Shown: piece after piece, positions 1-7,840 of the stretch | Layout of the letters: each line of letters starts with the position of its first letter | How positions within the stretch are numbered: position 1 is the stretch's first letter | Source of the DNA: Scatosoma sp045660265 | GTDB lineage: Bacteria > Bacillota > Clostridia > Christensenellales > Borkfalkiaceae | Length of the DNA: 64,000 nt | Assembly (NCBI GenBank): GCA_045660265.1 | Contig: JAZRDM010000069.1 | Location: forward strand, 1 to 64,000 | Direction: 5' to 3' | Program-made: the position numbers and the translations under genes | The notes under the pieces: generated by a model | Databases searched by the model: none | Seen by the model: only the letters and a program-made list of their open reading frames with translations | Told to the model about the DNA's origin: nothing

Positions 1-60
1 AAGCTCTTTTACGCCGAAAGTACTTGCGGTTAACCGCCGGGAGGATAGGTAATCGCCGCT
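1..60 (+). rRNA. rrf: 5S ribosomal RNA, 3' part (partial)
   Basis: The first 60 bases read like the 3' half of a bacterial 5S rRNA: a GCCGAAAGTACTTG loop-E region, a helix-IV-like GGTTAACCGCC stretch and a terminal TAATCGCCGC that would close helix I. The gene begins outside the window, so an rRNA operon probably lies immediately to the left. The exact 3' end (59-60) is estimated. Confidence 0.8.
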
Positions 61-65
61 TTTAT

Positions 66-141
66 TGCCCCTTAGCTCAGTCGGTAGAGCAACGGACTGT
101 TAATCCGTGTGTCGTCAGTTCGAGCCTGACAGGGGCAGCCA
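66..141 (+). tRNA. tRNA-Asn (GTT), CCA encoded
   Basis: A full cloverleaf can be folded. The acceptor stem is TGCCCCT (66-72) with AGGGGCA (131-137), the discriminator is G138 and CCA is encoded at 139-141. The anticodon loop CTGTTAA carries GTT, and the T-arm has GTTCGAG. It lies six bases after the 5S gene, so it is probably cotranscribed with the rRNA operon. Confidence 0.95.
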
Positions 142-148
142 AAAAGAT

Positions 149-186
149 AGTGAAATTTGTCTAACGACGATTTCACTTCTTTTTTT
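149..186 (+). terminator. Rho-independent terminator of the rRNA/tRNA-Asn operon
   Basis: The 8-bp stem AGTGAAAT (149-156) pairs with ATTTCACT (170-177) and is followed by a T-rich run. It directly follows the tRNA 3' end. Confidence 0.85.
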
Positions 187-251
187 GCATTTTTAGGGCG
201 TTTTCAGCCCTTTTTTGCATTTTTTGAAAAACTTTGATAATGCGAAATCAA

Positions 252-303
252 AAACGGCGTGATTAGGTTGTCTAAATTCCTAAAAACGCCGTTTGACTTT
301 TTT
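252..303 (+). terminator. Second terminator-like hairpin
   Basis: AAACGGCGT (252-260) pairs with ACGCCGTTT (286-294), with an inner TTAGG/CCTAA pairing, and T-rich sequence follows. It is probably a back-up terminator behind the rRNA operon. Nothing else was recognised between 187 and 389. Confidence 0.6.
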
Positions 304-389
304 ATTAACTGACCTAGATAAAGTACAACATTTTACACTCACCCAATGGGACTTGAACATAAAAATAGGGACAGATGAACTGAAATGTG

Positions 390-418
390 TTGAAAAAACT
401 ATAATTATATGCTATAAT
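390..418 (+). promoter_or_regulatory. Vegetative (SigA-type) promoter
   Basis: TTGAAA (390-395) and TATAAT (413-418) are separated by 17 bases and lie about 40 bases upstream of the TTG start at 457. Confidence 0.8.
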
Positions 419-456
419 AAACATATAGAGTTTATCATAAAAGGAAAGGAGCTAAC

Positions 457-894
457 TTGAATATTAAGAAAACTTGCAAACTGGAATACTACATCAGAGA
501 GATACCACAAGCCGACAAAAGCGAGATTATTTTTCTTATCGACAATGATGGCGAAAATGATTTTTGCATTTTTAACATAAGGGCAGTTACCGAATTTAAA
601 AATGTAAAACCAGCCTATGGCGATGGGTTTGCTGCTTTTGAATACCAAAATGCCCTTTGTTTGTATCAACAAGCTAGCTCGAGATTTGAGGCTGTTTTTA
701 GGCGTATCAATGAGTTGTTTATAAAAAACAATATTCAAGCTATATTTACCAATCCATCTAATTTGGAAGAGTGCTTGGATATACGAGATGATGTTACCGA
801 GCCTATGAGTTACGAAAGGGCCAATCAATTTTTTGGCGTGAGCAACTACCGAGAGTATCGTCCACCTGTTTATGTGCAAAATCCACACAATTAA
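457..894 (+). CDS. hypothetical protein, 145 aa
   Basis: I do not recognise this protein. The TTG start at 457 is supported by a strong SD (AAGGAAAGGAG, 441-451), and a promoter and a terminator frame the gene, so it is a monocistronic expressed unit. The product looks soluble and acidic, with no signal peptide or membrane segment. Aromatic and acidic stretches (IDNDGEND, FNIRAV) come early and a proline/tyrosine-rich tail ends it. An overlapping antisense frame (412-888) was dismissed because it has no promoter or SD. The position next to an rRNA operon and tRNA is a common place for acquired orphan genes. Confidence 0.75.
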   Translation: MNIKKTCKLEYYIREIPQADKSEIIFLIDNDGENDFCIFNIRAVTEFKNVKPAYGDGFAAFEYQNALCLYQQASSRFEAVFRRINELFIKNNIQAIFTNPSNLEECLDIRDDVTEPMSYERANQFFGVSNYREYRPPVYVQNPHN

Positions 895-903
895 CCGCTA
901 ACC

Positions 904-932
904 AAGGACAAAGTTATTGCTTTGTCCTTTTT
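904..932 (+). terminator. Rho-independent terminator
   Basis: AAGGACAAAG (904-913) pairs with CTTTGTCCTT (920-929) around a 6-base loop and is followed by T's. It ends the 145-aa gene. In the following gap (933-1134) the only structure seen is a 9-bp inverted repeat, GGTATTTAG/CTAAATACC (about 1011-1050), without a T run. Confidence 0.85.
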
Positions 933-1134
933 AATTTTGTTGTGGTAGATTCTTGTTGTTAACTTAGCGCAAAGCAGTTGTAAAGTTGCAACAATGGTGC
1001 AAACAAATTTGGTATTTAGCATTATACTGCAAAATTTTCCACTAAATACCGACATTTATCCATTCCGGTTTTATATTGATTAACTCTTCAATATAAAGTT
1101 GTCTATCAAGAAAAGCAAAGAGAAATAAGCTTGT

Positions 1135-2004
1135 TTAATTCTTTGTGATAGGTAGCCAAATTTCGCTGTAATAATCGGACGCGTCCATATCGCCTTGCGT
1201 ATAGGCCTCGATATCCATTTCGTAGGTCGGTTGATATTCGGTGGTGGGGAAGAATTCTGAAACGATTTTACGCCATGTTTCTTGTATCGCGTTAGGCATA
1301 GCACCGACGCAGCTAAAAATTAACCACGTTTTTGCAGGGATTGTATTTTTTCTAAAACCGTCCGGAGCTACCGTCTCCTTATCGCATTTTGTGGCGATAG
1401 AATAGTCGAATATTTTAGGGTTTTCAGATGGATTATTGTAACAAATACCAAAAATATAACGTTGATCGTTTGTATTCGATAAGAGTGTATCAAGCGTGCC
1501 GTCAGCGCTGGATCTTGCCCAAAAATCAGGGATAGTCGTTTGATTTTGATTGTTTTCAATACTGTGCGTTTCTACTTTTTCTAATACGTAAAAAGCATCT
1601 TTTTCTTCTATTTTATAATGCATAGTGCTGCCGCCCTCCAAAGAAATTTTTATTGATAAGCGAGAAAAGGATTTGAGAATATTGCCATTAGCACGTGCTT
1701 TTGAGGGGAGAATGCCGTGAAATTTTTGAAATGCTTTTGAGAAACTATCAGGGCTATCGTAACCATATTTTAGAGCAACGTCAATTACTTTTTCTTTGCC
1801 GTTTGCGAGCTCTGCGCCAGCCATGGATAAACGGCGCAAACGAATATATTCACCTATCGTATACCCGCAAAGAAGGCTGAATATTCTTTGAAAGTGATAA
1901 CATGAGGAAAAGCTTTCCGCTGCGATTTTTTCGTAATCGACATCTTCGGTTAAGTGTGTTTCAATATAGTCGATTGCTTTTTGAATTCCTGTAATCCAAT
2001 CCAT
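1135..2004 (-). CDS. AraC family regulator with GyrI-like effector domain
   Basis: This 289-aa protein has an AraC-type double helix-turn-helix at its N-terminus (residues about 1-105). The second HTH carries the family signature GYDSPDSFSKAFQKFHG at 81-97. Residues about 125-289 resemble the GyrI-like small-molecule binding domain seen in Rob/BmrR-type proteins. N-terminal HTH plus C-terminal GyrI-like domain is a well-known family layout; members usually control multidrug or redox responses. The start has an SD (AGGAGAA) and a promoter about 85 bases upstream. It is divergent from the polysaccharide locus, but no target operon is obvious, so its ligand and regulon are unknown. Confidence 0.9.
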   Translation of the reverse strand: MDWITGIQKAIDYIETHLTEDVDYEKIAAESFSSCYHFQRIFSLLCGYTIGEYIRLRRLSMAGAELANGKEKVIDVALKYGYDSPDSFSKAFQKFHGILPSKARANGNILKSFSRLSIKISLEGGSTMHYKIEEKDAFYVLEKVETHSIENNQNQTTIPDFWARSSADGTLDTLLSNTNDQRYIFGICYNNPSENPKIFDYSIATKCDKETVAPDGFRKNTIPAKTWLIFSCVGAMPNAIQETWRKIVSEFFPTTEYQPTYEMDIEAYTQGDMDASDYYSEIWLPITKN

Positions 2005-2044
2005 TTTATTCTCCTATTTATATATATTTTAGCAAAAAGAGTTA

Positions 2045-2113
2045 TAAAAAGCCCGATATTTTGTGCGAATATATATCGGCTATTATTATACCACAAAAAA
2101 TGCGTTCAGGCAA
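2045..2113 (-). promoter_or_regulatory. Promoter and attenuator-like leader of the AraC-type gene
   Basis: On the minus strand TTGCCT (2108-2113) and TATAAT (2085-2090) are 17 bases apart. The leader then contains AGCCGATAT and ATATCGGGCT (about 2050-2081), which can form a stem with one bulge, directly followed by a T run. The hairpin looks like an intrinsic terminator in front of the regulator gene. Confidence 0.6.
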
Positions 2114-2198
2114 GATAAAAAAAGACAAAAATCAGTATAACTTTTTTGCTTTTTTATAAAAAAAATTTATTTTTTTTTGTCGGTTTTTAAATTTCAAA

Positions 2199-2430
2199 GC
2201 GTACATGGTGGGGGTCTATTCTATTTATAGATAAATAAAAGACTTTTCTTTTTTTGAAATAAGGAGTTTTCGTTTGCGGTTTTTATGAATGTAAGCTTAT
2301 TTTGGGGTTGTACCCTAAAAAGCAGAAATAAAAATTATTTAAGAATTATACAAAAATATTTTCTTAAATAGGATAGTTCAACGCGTACATGGTGGGTAGG
2401 TTTTATTTTCAATGCATACATGGGTTGGGG
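2199..2430 (+). repeat. Three short direct repeats around GCGTACATGGTGGG
   Basis: The 14-mer GCGTACATGGTGGG occurs exactly at 2199-2212 and 2383-2396. A diverged third copy, GCATACATGGGTTGGGG, lies at 2414-2430. They sit in the 540-base gap upstream of the polysaccharide promoter. No gene was found in that gap. The strongly G-rich + strand motif contrasts with its AT-rich surroundings. Function unknown. Confidence 0.6.
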
Positions 2431-2473
2431 TTTTTTGCGGCGGTGGTAGTGGCGGTAAATTAGTAGGAGGGGC

Positions 2474-2502
2474 TTGACAATAACAAAATTAGATGGTATA
2501 AT
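2474..2502 (+). promoter_or_regulatory. Promoter of the polysaccharide locus
   Basis: A perfect -35 TTGACA (2474-2479) and a perfect -10 TATAAT (2497-2502) are 17 bases apart. The start codon of the first gene is at 2548, so the leader is only about 40 bases. This is a consensus promoter, and any control must act through an activator, repressor or factor near the upstream repeats. Confidence 0.9.
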
Positions 2503-2547
2503 ATATTTATATATTATAAAATAATAATTTTTCTAAGGATTTTGGCT

Positions 2548-3222
2548 ATGTACAAACATTTTTTTAAGAGGTTTTTCGATATCTTTGTTTCGTTGATTGG
2601 AATTATTCTAGCGGCAATCCCTATGCTTATTGTTGCGATAGCAATTAAAATCGATTCGAAGGGCCCCGTAATTTTTAAACAAGAGCGTGTTGGGAAAAAT
2701 GGTAAGGTGTTTAAAATTTTTAAATTCCGCTCTATGTGCGTAGGCGCTGAAAAAACGGGCAGTGGAGTATATTCAGGAAAAGGCGATTCGCGCGTTACCA
2801 AGGTTGGTAAGTTTTTGCGTGCGACGTCTTTGGATGAATTACCGCAATTTTTCAATCTTTTAAAAGGGGATATGAGTTTGGTTGGGCCTCGCCCGCCACT
2901 TACCTATCATCCTTGGGCTTGGGATAAGTACACGGATGAACAAAAAAGAATGTTTGAAGTTCGCCCTGGTATTACGGGTTGGGCGCAAGTAAATGGTCGT
3001 AAAGAAGTGGAGTGGAATAAGCGCATACAATTAAATGTTTGGTATGTTGATCACGTCTCCCTTTGGTTAGATATTAAAATTTTATTTATGACGGTGTTCA
3101 AGGTGTTTACCAACGCAAATAATGAAAATACGGGGGCGACGGTTGTATCGGAAAACATGCAACAAGAGTTGCCTGCGCTGGAAGAAACAACAGCAATTCA
3201 AATGGAAGGAAAGACAGAATAA
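2548..3222 (+). CDS. undecaprenyl-phosphate sugar-phosphate transferase (initiating enzyme)
   Basis: This 224-aa protein belongs to the bacterial sugar transferase family (WcaJ C-terminal domain / PglC / EpsL type). It moves a sugar 1-phosphate from a UDP-sugar to undecaprenyl phosphate on the inner face of the membrane and so starts the repeat unit. Visible features are one membrane segment (residues about 9-31), a KQERVG...FKFRSM block, SLVGPRPPL and RPGITGWAQVNGR. The ATG at 2548 fits the SD AAGGA (2535-2539) better than the in-frame TTG at 2542. It is the short, single-membrane-segment form, with an acidic tail of about 25 residues. The substrate is probably a HexNAc or deoxyhexose, but this cannot be read from the sequence. 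Confidence 0.92.
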   Translation: MYKHFFKRFFDIFVSLIGIILAAIPMLIVAIAIKIDSKGPVIFKQERVGKNGKVFKIFKFRSMCVGAEKTGSGVYSGKGDSRVTKVGKFLRATSLDELPQFFNLLKGDMSLVGPRPPLTYHPWAWDKYTDEQKRMFEVRPGITGWAQVNGRKEVEWNKRIQLNVWYVDHVSLWLDIKILFMTVFKVFTNANNENTGATVVSENMQQELPALEETTAIQMEGKTE

Positions 3223-3223
3223 T

Positions 3224-4057
3224 ATGTTGACGTTGATGTACATAACGAATCGTCCTGAGATTGCAAAAATCGTTGAAAACTCTGGGGTGCAACGTATTTT
3301 TATCGATATGGAATATATCGGCAAGGCGGACAGGCAGGGCGGAATGGATACGGTGCAATCTCACCATACGATAGAAGATATTAGTGCGATAAAACAAGTC
3401 GTATCAAAAACAAAAATCATGGTGCGCTGTAATCCTATTCATAACGCTACGGCGGAATATAGTTCTTCCAAGGAAGAAATAGACGCGGCGATTGCTGCGG
3501 GGGCTGATATTTTGATGCTGCCCTATTTCAAAACGGCGCAAGAAGTTGATGAGTTTGTTTGTCTTGTTGACGGCAGAGCGAAAACGTTGCCTTTAATAGA
3601 AACGCCTGAAGCGGTTGCGTGTATTGATGAGATTTTAGAAATAGAAGGAATAGACGAGATTTTTGTTGGATTAAACGATTTAAGTCTTGGCTATGGTATG
3701 AAGTTTATGTTCCAACTTTTGATAGATGGAACGGTGGAAAAACTGTGCAAAAAATTTAAAGCAAAAGGTATTCCTTATGGCTTTGGCGGTATCGCAGCAT
3801 TGGGCAAAGGGGCGTTGCCAGCGGAAAGAGTGGTTGCTGAGCATTATCGTTTGGGTTCAACTTGTGCGATTTTGTCAAGAAGCTTTTGTAACACGAACAT
3901 TACCACGGATTTAGAAGAAGTGCGAAACATATTTGATAATGGCTTGAAAGCAATTCGCGCATGGGAAGAAAAATGCGAAAGCGGTGAAGTCGATTTTGTA
4001 CAAAACGGAAAGGAAGTAGAAATTGCCGTGGGGAAAATTTTGGGGAATATAGGATAA
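3224..4057 (+). CDS. HpcH/HpaI family aldolase
   Basis: This 277-aa TIM-barrel protein of the HpcH/HpaI aldolase / citrate lyase beta family should cleave or form C-C bonds between pyruvate-like enolates and aldehydes. LIETPEAV and FVGLNDLSLGYG carry the Glu and Asp that bind the metal in this family, and MVRCN carries the substrate Arg. The usual DGEH motif is IDMEYIG here, so the general-base His appears to be missing, which suggests an altered substrate or reaction. The start lies one base after the stop of the sugar transferase. It is followed by a 2-hydroxyacid dehydrogenase, suggesting a joint role in making a polysaccharide substituent. Confidence 0.85.
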   Translation: MLTLMYITNRPEIAKIVENSGVQRIFIDMEYIGKADRQGGMDTVQSHHTIEDISAIKQVVSKTKIMVRCNPIHNATAEYSSSKEEIDAAIAAGADILMLPYFKTAQEVDEFVCLVDGRAKTLPLIETPEAVACIDEILEIEGIDEIFVGLNDLSLGYGMKFMFQLLIDGTVEKLCKKFKAKGIPYGFGGIAALGKGALPAERVVAEHYRLGSTCAILSRSFCNTNITTDLEEVRNIFDNGLKAIRAWEEKCESGEVDFVQNGKEVEIAVGKILGNIG

Positions 4058-4061
4058 AAAA

Positions 4062-4973
4062 ATGAGACTGCTTGTTACAGGCGCATGGAAATGCACAAAA
4101 GAACAATTAAAAGCGTTGGAAAAGAAGGGGCATTCGGTTGTGTTTTTACAAAACGAGAAAGATGCGTTACCTTGCGCTTATGAAGAAATCGAAGGGGTAA
4201 TATGCAACGGTTTATTTTTATATCATACGATTGAAAAGTTTACATCGCTTCGGTATATTCAGTTGACGAGCGCGGGATTTGATAGAGTTCCGATGGATTA
4301 CGTACAGGCGCACGGAATTACAATACATAACGCTCGTGGTGTATATAGTATTCCGATGGCGGAATTTGCAGTAAGCGGGGTTTTACAGTTGTATAAGCAA
4401 TCGCGCTTTTTCTATGAAAATCAAAAGCGGTGTGTATGGGAAAAACATAGAGGCTTATTAGAACTGTATAACAAAAGGGTGTGTATCGTCGGTTGCGGAA
4501 ACGTGGGGACGGAATGCGCAAAACGGTTTCTTGCATTTGGTTGCTTTGTAGTGGGGGTAGATTTGTATCCTGGAGAAGATTGCTATTACGAAAAGATATA
4601 TCCGTTATCCGACCTTGATAAAAATTTAGAGCAAGCGGACATTGTAGTGCTGACATTGCCCTTGACGGAAGAAACAAAAGGAATGATGAATGAAGAACGC
4701 TTTGCAAAAATGAAAAGCGGAAGCGTGCTGGTCAATATTGCTCGGGGAGCAATTTTAGCAGAAGACTCCTTAGCAAAGGCGTTAGATGAAAAACTTTTAG
4801 GGGCGGTGTTGGACGTGTTTGAAGAGGAACCGTTGTCTGCAAAAAATCCGCTTTGGAAAAAAGAAAACGTGCTCATCACTCCGCATAATAGCTTTGTGGG
4901 GGATGGAAATGCGGAGCGGTTGAAGTGCATTATATTAGAGGATTTAAATATAAGGACGGTTAAAGATGATTAA
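4062..4973 (+). CDS. D-2-hydroxyacid dehydrogenase family protein
   Basis: This 303-aa NAD(P)-dependent oxidoreductase belongs to the D-isomer-specific 2-hydroxyacid dehydrogenase family and interconverts 2-oxo and D-2-hydroxy acids. The Rossmann motif GCGNVGT is at residues 144-150. The catalytic triad is visible: Arg228 in NIARG, Glu in FEEEP (253-257) and His275 in ITPHN. It starts 4 bases after the aldolase gene, and its 3' end overlaps the next gene by 8 bases, so translation is probably coupled. In context it could reduce the 2-oxo acid made by the aldolase. The substrate is not determined. Confidence 0.88.
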   Translation: MRLLVTGAWKCTKEQLKALEKKGHSVVFLQNEKDALPCAYEEIEGVICNGLFLYHTIEKFTSLRYIQLTSAGFDRVPMDYVQAHGITIHNARGVYSIPMAEFAVSGVLQLYKQSRFFYENQKRCVWEKHRGLLELYNKRVCIVGCGNVGTECAKRFLAFGCFVVGVDLYPGEDCYYEKIYPLSDLDKNLEQADIVVLTLPLTEETKGMMNEERFAKMKSGSVLVNIARGAILAEDSLAKALDEKLLGAVLDVFEEEPLSAKNPLWKKENVLITPHNSFVGDGNAERLKCIILEDLNIRTVKDD

Positions 4974-6540
4974 AAAAATTTTAGAACAAAATGTGGATTT
5001 ACAAAAACTTCTTTTTATTCGTGGGTTTTTGGTAACAAATCGTGATGATATTAATACGAAAGAGTTCCCGTTTTATGGGCATTGGGAGATGGTTAAGTTG
5101 CAAGATATGTTTTTTTATAAACATAGTCAAGCGGGATTCTATTTCTATGAAGAGGGGGATAAGGCATGTTTTATTTTTGGACATGCGTATAATCCGTTTA
5201 CGATGGAAATTGATGAAAATAAAATTTTGGAAAGAATTTTTCCTTTTATTGGGAGAAAAGAAATTTATCAATATATAGATGAGTTAACGGGTATTTTTGT
5301 TTTTGGTACAATAGAAGAAAATAAGATATCATTTCTTGTAGATCCATCGGGAATGCAATCGGCTTGTTATTGCGTGGACGGAAATAATTTTTATATTTCT
5401 TCCCATCCGCAATTGATTGCAGATATATGTGGATATGAAATGGATCCGTTTGTTAAAGAATTAATTATGTATAAATGGTATGCTCGTGTTATGGGACCTT
5501 ATTTACCTGCGGATATGACTCCTTATGTAAAAGCGAAAAGAATTGTTCCTAATATTGCATATTCGTACGATATTGCTGAAAATGCTATTGTGCATGAAAG
5601 ATTTTATCCGTTAAAGGATTTATCCGAGTGTAAAACGGATGAGGAATACAATGCCGTTATTCAAGAGGCTGCGGATATTCTTAAAAACAATATGAGTTTG
5701 GTTGTTCAAAAATGGAATAATCCTTGGCAATCTTTGACGGGAGGGATTGATAGTAATACTACATTTGCAGCGGCAAATGGTCATTATGATAAGGTTAAAA
5801 CATTTAGTTATTGTTCTGCAGAAAAAGAAACAATAGACTGTGACGCAGCAAAAATTATCTCTGAAAAGTTCGGTGTGGATTGGACTTTGTTTAATATTCC
5901 AAACGATAATGATCAAATTGAAAGATTTGTTGAGAAAAGAGAAATTATTCGCCACAATAACGGTTATATTGGGTTGGAAAAAGATAATGAACTGCGTAAG
6001 CGTATGATTTTGCAGGAGCAATGTCATGCAGATGTTGAGATTAAAAGCTGGACATCGGAAACTATTCGTGCTTACTGGTATAAGCATTATGGTCGAAAGA
6101 AAATGCCCAAGCTTTCGGCGAAATTATATCGTAATTTGTATAAAATTTTTATTACAAATAGAAAGTTGGCGCATCAAATTGATAAGATTTTTGCTGAATA
6201 TATTGAGAAATTTGAATATCGAAAAATTCCCTCGCAATATCCTCCTGCCGACATGCACTATAATGAAGTTACATGGGGAAGTTGGGGTGGTATGAATATC
6301 AGCGAAATGAAATATTGCTTTGATATTACAATTATTTACAACAATAGATGCTTTTTAGATTTATTATTTAAGGTGCCACTTGAAAAACGTATATCCGACC
6401 AACATCATTTGGATATAAAAAAATATCTTAATAAAGAATTGTTTGATATGAATATTCGGGTTGTGAATATGAAGGAAACAAGATTTAGAGCGTTTGCATT
6501 AAATGTAATTTTTACTATTAATTCGTGGTTGCCTTTTTAA
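4966..6540 (+). CDS. asparagine synthetase B-like protein (PP-loop ATPase), no glutaminase Cys
   Basis: This 524-aa protein has the two-part architecture of class B asparagine synthetases. An N-terminal Ntn-like domain includes DELTGIFVFG (105-114) and the VDPSGMQ region. A C-terminal PP-loop ATPase domain has SLTGGIDSN at 256-264. The nucleophilic Cys2 needed for glutamine hydrolysis is absent (the protein starts MIKK), so it probably uses ammonia or another amine, or forms another acyl-adenylate product. Related proteins occur in sugar and antibiotic clusters as amidotransferases or cyclases. It overlaps the dehydrogenase by 8 bases. From here onward the sequence becomes visibly more AT-rich. 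Confidence 0.85.
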   Translation: MIKKILEQNVDLQKLLFIRGFLVTNRDDINTKEFPFYGHWEMVKLQDMFFYKHSQAGFYFYEEGDKACFIFGHAYNPFTMEIDENKILERIFPFIGRKEIYQYIDELTGIFVFGTIEENKISFLVDPSGMQSACYCVDGNNFYISSHPQLIADICGYEMDPFVKELIMYKWYARVMGPYLPADMTPYVKAKRIVPNIAYSYDIAENAIVHERFYPLKDLSECKTDEEYNAVIQEAADILKNNMSLVVQKWNNPWQSLTGGIDSNTTFAAANGHYDKVKTFSYCSAEKETIDCDAAKIISEKFGVDWTLFNIPNDNDQIERFVEKREIIRHNNGYIGLEKDNELRKRMILQEQCHADVEIKSWTSETIRAYWYKHYGRKKMPKLSAKLYRNLYKIFITNRKLAHQIDKIFAEYIEKFEYRKIPSQYPPADMHYNEVTWGSWGGMNISEMKYCFDITIIYNNRCFLDLLFKVPLEKRISDQHHLDIKKYLNKELFDMNIRVVNMKETRFRAFALNVIFTINSWLPF

Positions 6541-6549
6541 GGAGTTGAT

Positions 6550-7671
6550 ATGAAAAAGGTTTTATATGTTGCAACAGTGCAAAGTCATATAGCACAATTT
6601 CACAATGTTTCGATTGATGCTTTAAAAGCAAAGGGCTATATTATTCATGTTGCGGCAAAGGATAATTTAAAAGAAAAAGAAACACTTTCTTTATCACACT
6701 CAGTGGAAAAAGTTTTTAATGTTCCCTTTGAAAGATCTCCTTTGTCTATAAATAATATGAAGGCCTATAAGCAACTTAAACAAATTTTAAAGGAAGAACA
6801 ATATGATCTTGTTTATTGTCATACGCCTGTTGGTGGGGTTTTAAGTCGTTTGGCTGGGCAGAAATATCGCAAAAAAGGGATGAAGATTATTTATGTATCC
6901 CATGGCTTTCATTTTTACAAAGGCGCTCCCAAAAAAAACTGGGTTATCTATTATACTATTGAAAAATTGATGGCGAAACGAACTGATGCGCTTATCACGA
7001 TCAATAAAGAAGACTTTCAACTTGCAAAACAAAAATTAAAAATAGAAAATATTCATCACATTGATGGAATTGGCGTTGATTTTAGTCGCTTAAAGTGTGA
7101 TGAAAATAAGGCTGATATTCGTGCGAAATTGGGGTTTTCTGAATCAGATTTTATTTTGTTGTCTGTAGGCGAATTAAATAATAATAAAAACAATATGGTT
7201 GTTTTGCAGGCTATGCGAGAATTAAAAAATCCAAACATAAAATATTTAATTGCTGGTAATGGTTCGCTTCGTGAAACATTGGAATTAAAAGTGAAAGAAT
7301 TTGGGTTGGAAAATCAAGTACAGTTTTTAGGATATATTAGAGGTTTATCGAAATATTTGCATGCAGCAGATGCGTTTTGTTTTATGTCTTATAGAGAAGG
7401 ATTAGGTCTTGCGGCGATTGAAGCTATGCATTGCGGATTGCCTATACTAACATCAAATATGCATGGGATTAATGATTATTCTATAGATGGGGTCACTGGA
7501 TATAAATGCGATCCGAGTGATTGTGTTGCTTTATCGAATGCCATTCAATGTTTATACAAATCTCAAAATTTATGTAAACAAATGGGGGAAAATAATAAAC
7601 TTGCGGCAAATAAATATGAAGCGAACCTTATAGCAAAAAGGATTTGTGATATCATCGAAGAAGTTTTTTAG
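6550..7671 (+). CDS. glycosyltransferase family 4 (EpsD/CapM-like)
   Basis: This 373-aa GT-B glycosyltransferase resembles EpsD/CapM proteins that add sugars to the lipid-linked repeat unit. The N-terminal domain has VYCHTPVGG and YVSHGFHFYKG, which are typical of this subgroup. The C-terminal donor-binding domain has VGELNNNKN and the EX7E-like motif EGLGLAAIE, followed by CGLPIL. The SD (AAGGAG, about 6539-6544) is well placed. It lies 9 bases after the asparagine synthetase-like gene. Donor sugar unknown. Confidence 0.9.
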   Translation: MKKVLYVATVQSHIAQFHNVSIDALKAKGYIIHVAAKDNLKEKETLSLSHSVEKVFNVPFERSPLSINNMKAYKQLKQILKEEQYDLVYCHTPVGGVLSRLAGQKYRKKGMKIIYVSHGFHFYKGAPKKNWVIYYTIEKLMAKRTDALITINKEDFQLAKQKLKIENIHHIDGIGVDFSRLKCDENKADIRAKLGFSESDFILLSVGELNNNKNNMVVLQAMRELKNPNIKYLIAGNGSLRETLELKVKEFGLENQVQFLGYIRGLSKYLHAADAFCFMSYREGLGLAAIEAMHCGLPILTSNMHGINDYSIDGVTGYKCDPSDCVALSNAIQCLYKSQNLCKQMGENNKLAANKYEANLIAKRICDIIEEVF

Positions 7672-7840
7672 TGAAAGTTCTTTAGGTAATAGTATATTTA
7701 TACTTTATATCTATAACTTTATGAGATAGAATCTCCACTTCTTGCTTTTTAACAATACAATAATGAGTAATTGGTATTTATTAGTGAGTTGTCGAAATAT
7801 TTGTAATATAAAAGGAAAAGCAAAAAAATAAGGAATAAAA

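Noticed and set aside
412..888. 158-codon minus-strand frame opposite the 145-aa gene
   Set aside because: It has no SD or promoter on its strand, while the + strand frame has both, plus a terminator.
2287..2373. Short ORF (about 28 codons) in the gap before the capsule locus
   Set aside because: The nearest SD-like sequence is about 20 bases away, and the composition is that of AT-rich intergenic DNA.
2199..2430. Three repeats considered as a degenerate CRISPR
   Set aside because: Spacing is irregular (about 184 and 31 bases), the repeat is only 14 bases and no cas genes are present.
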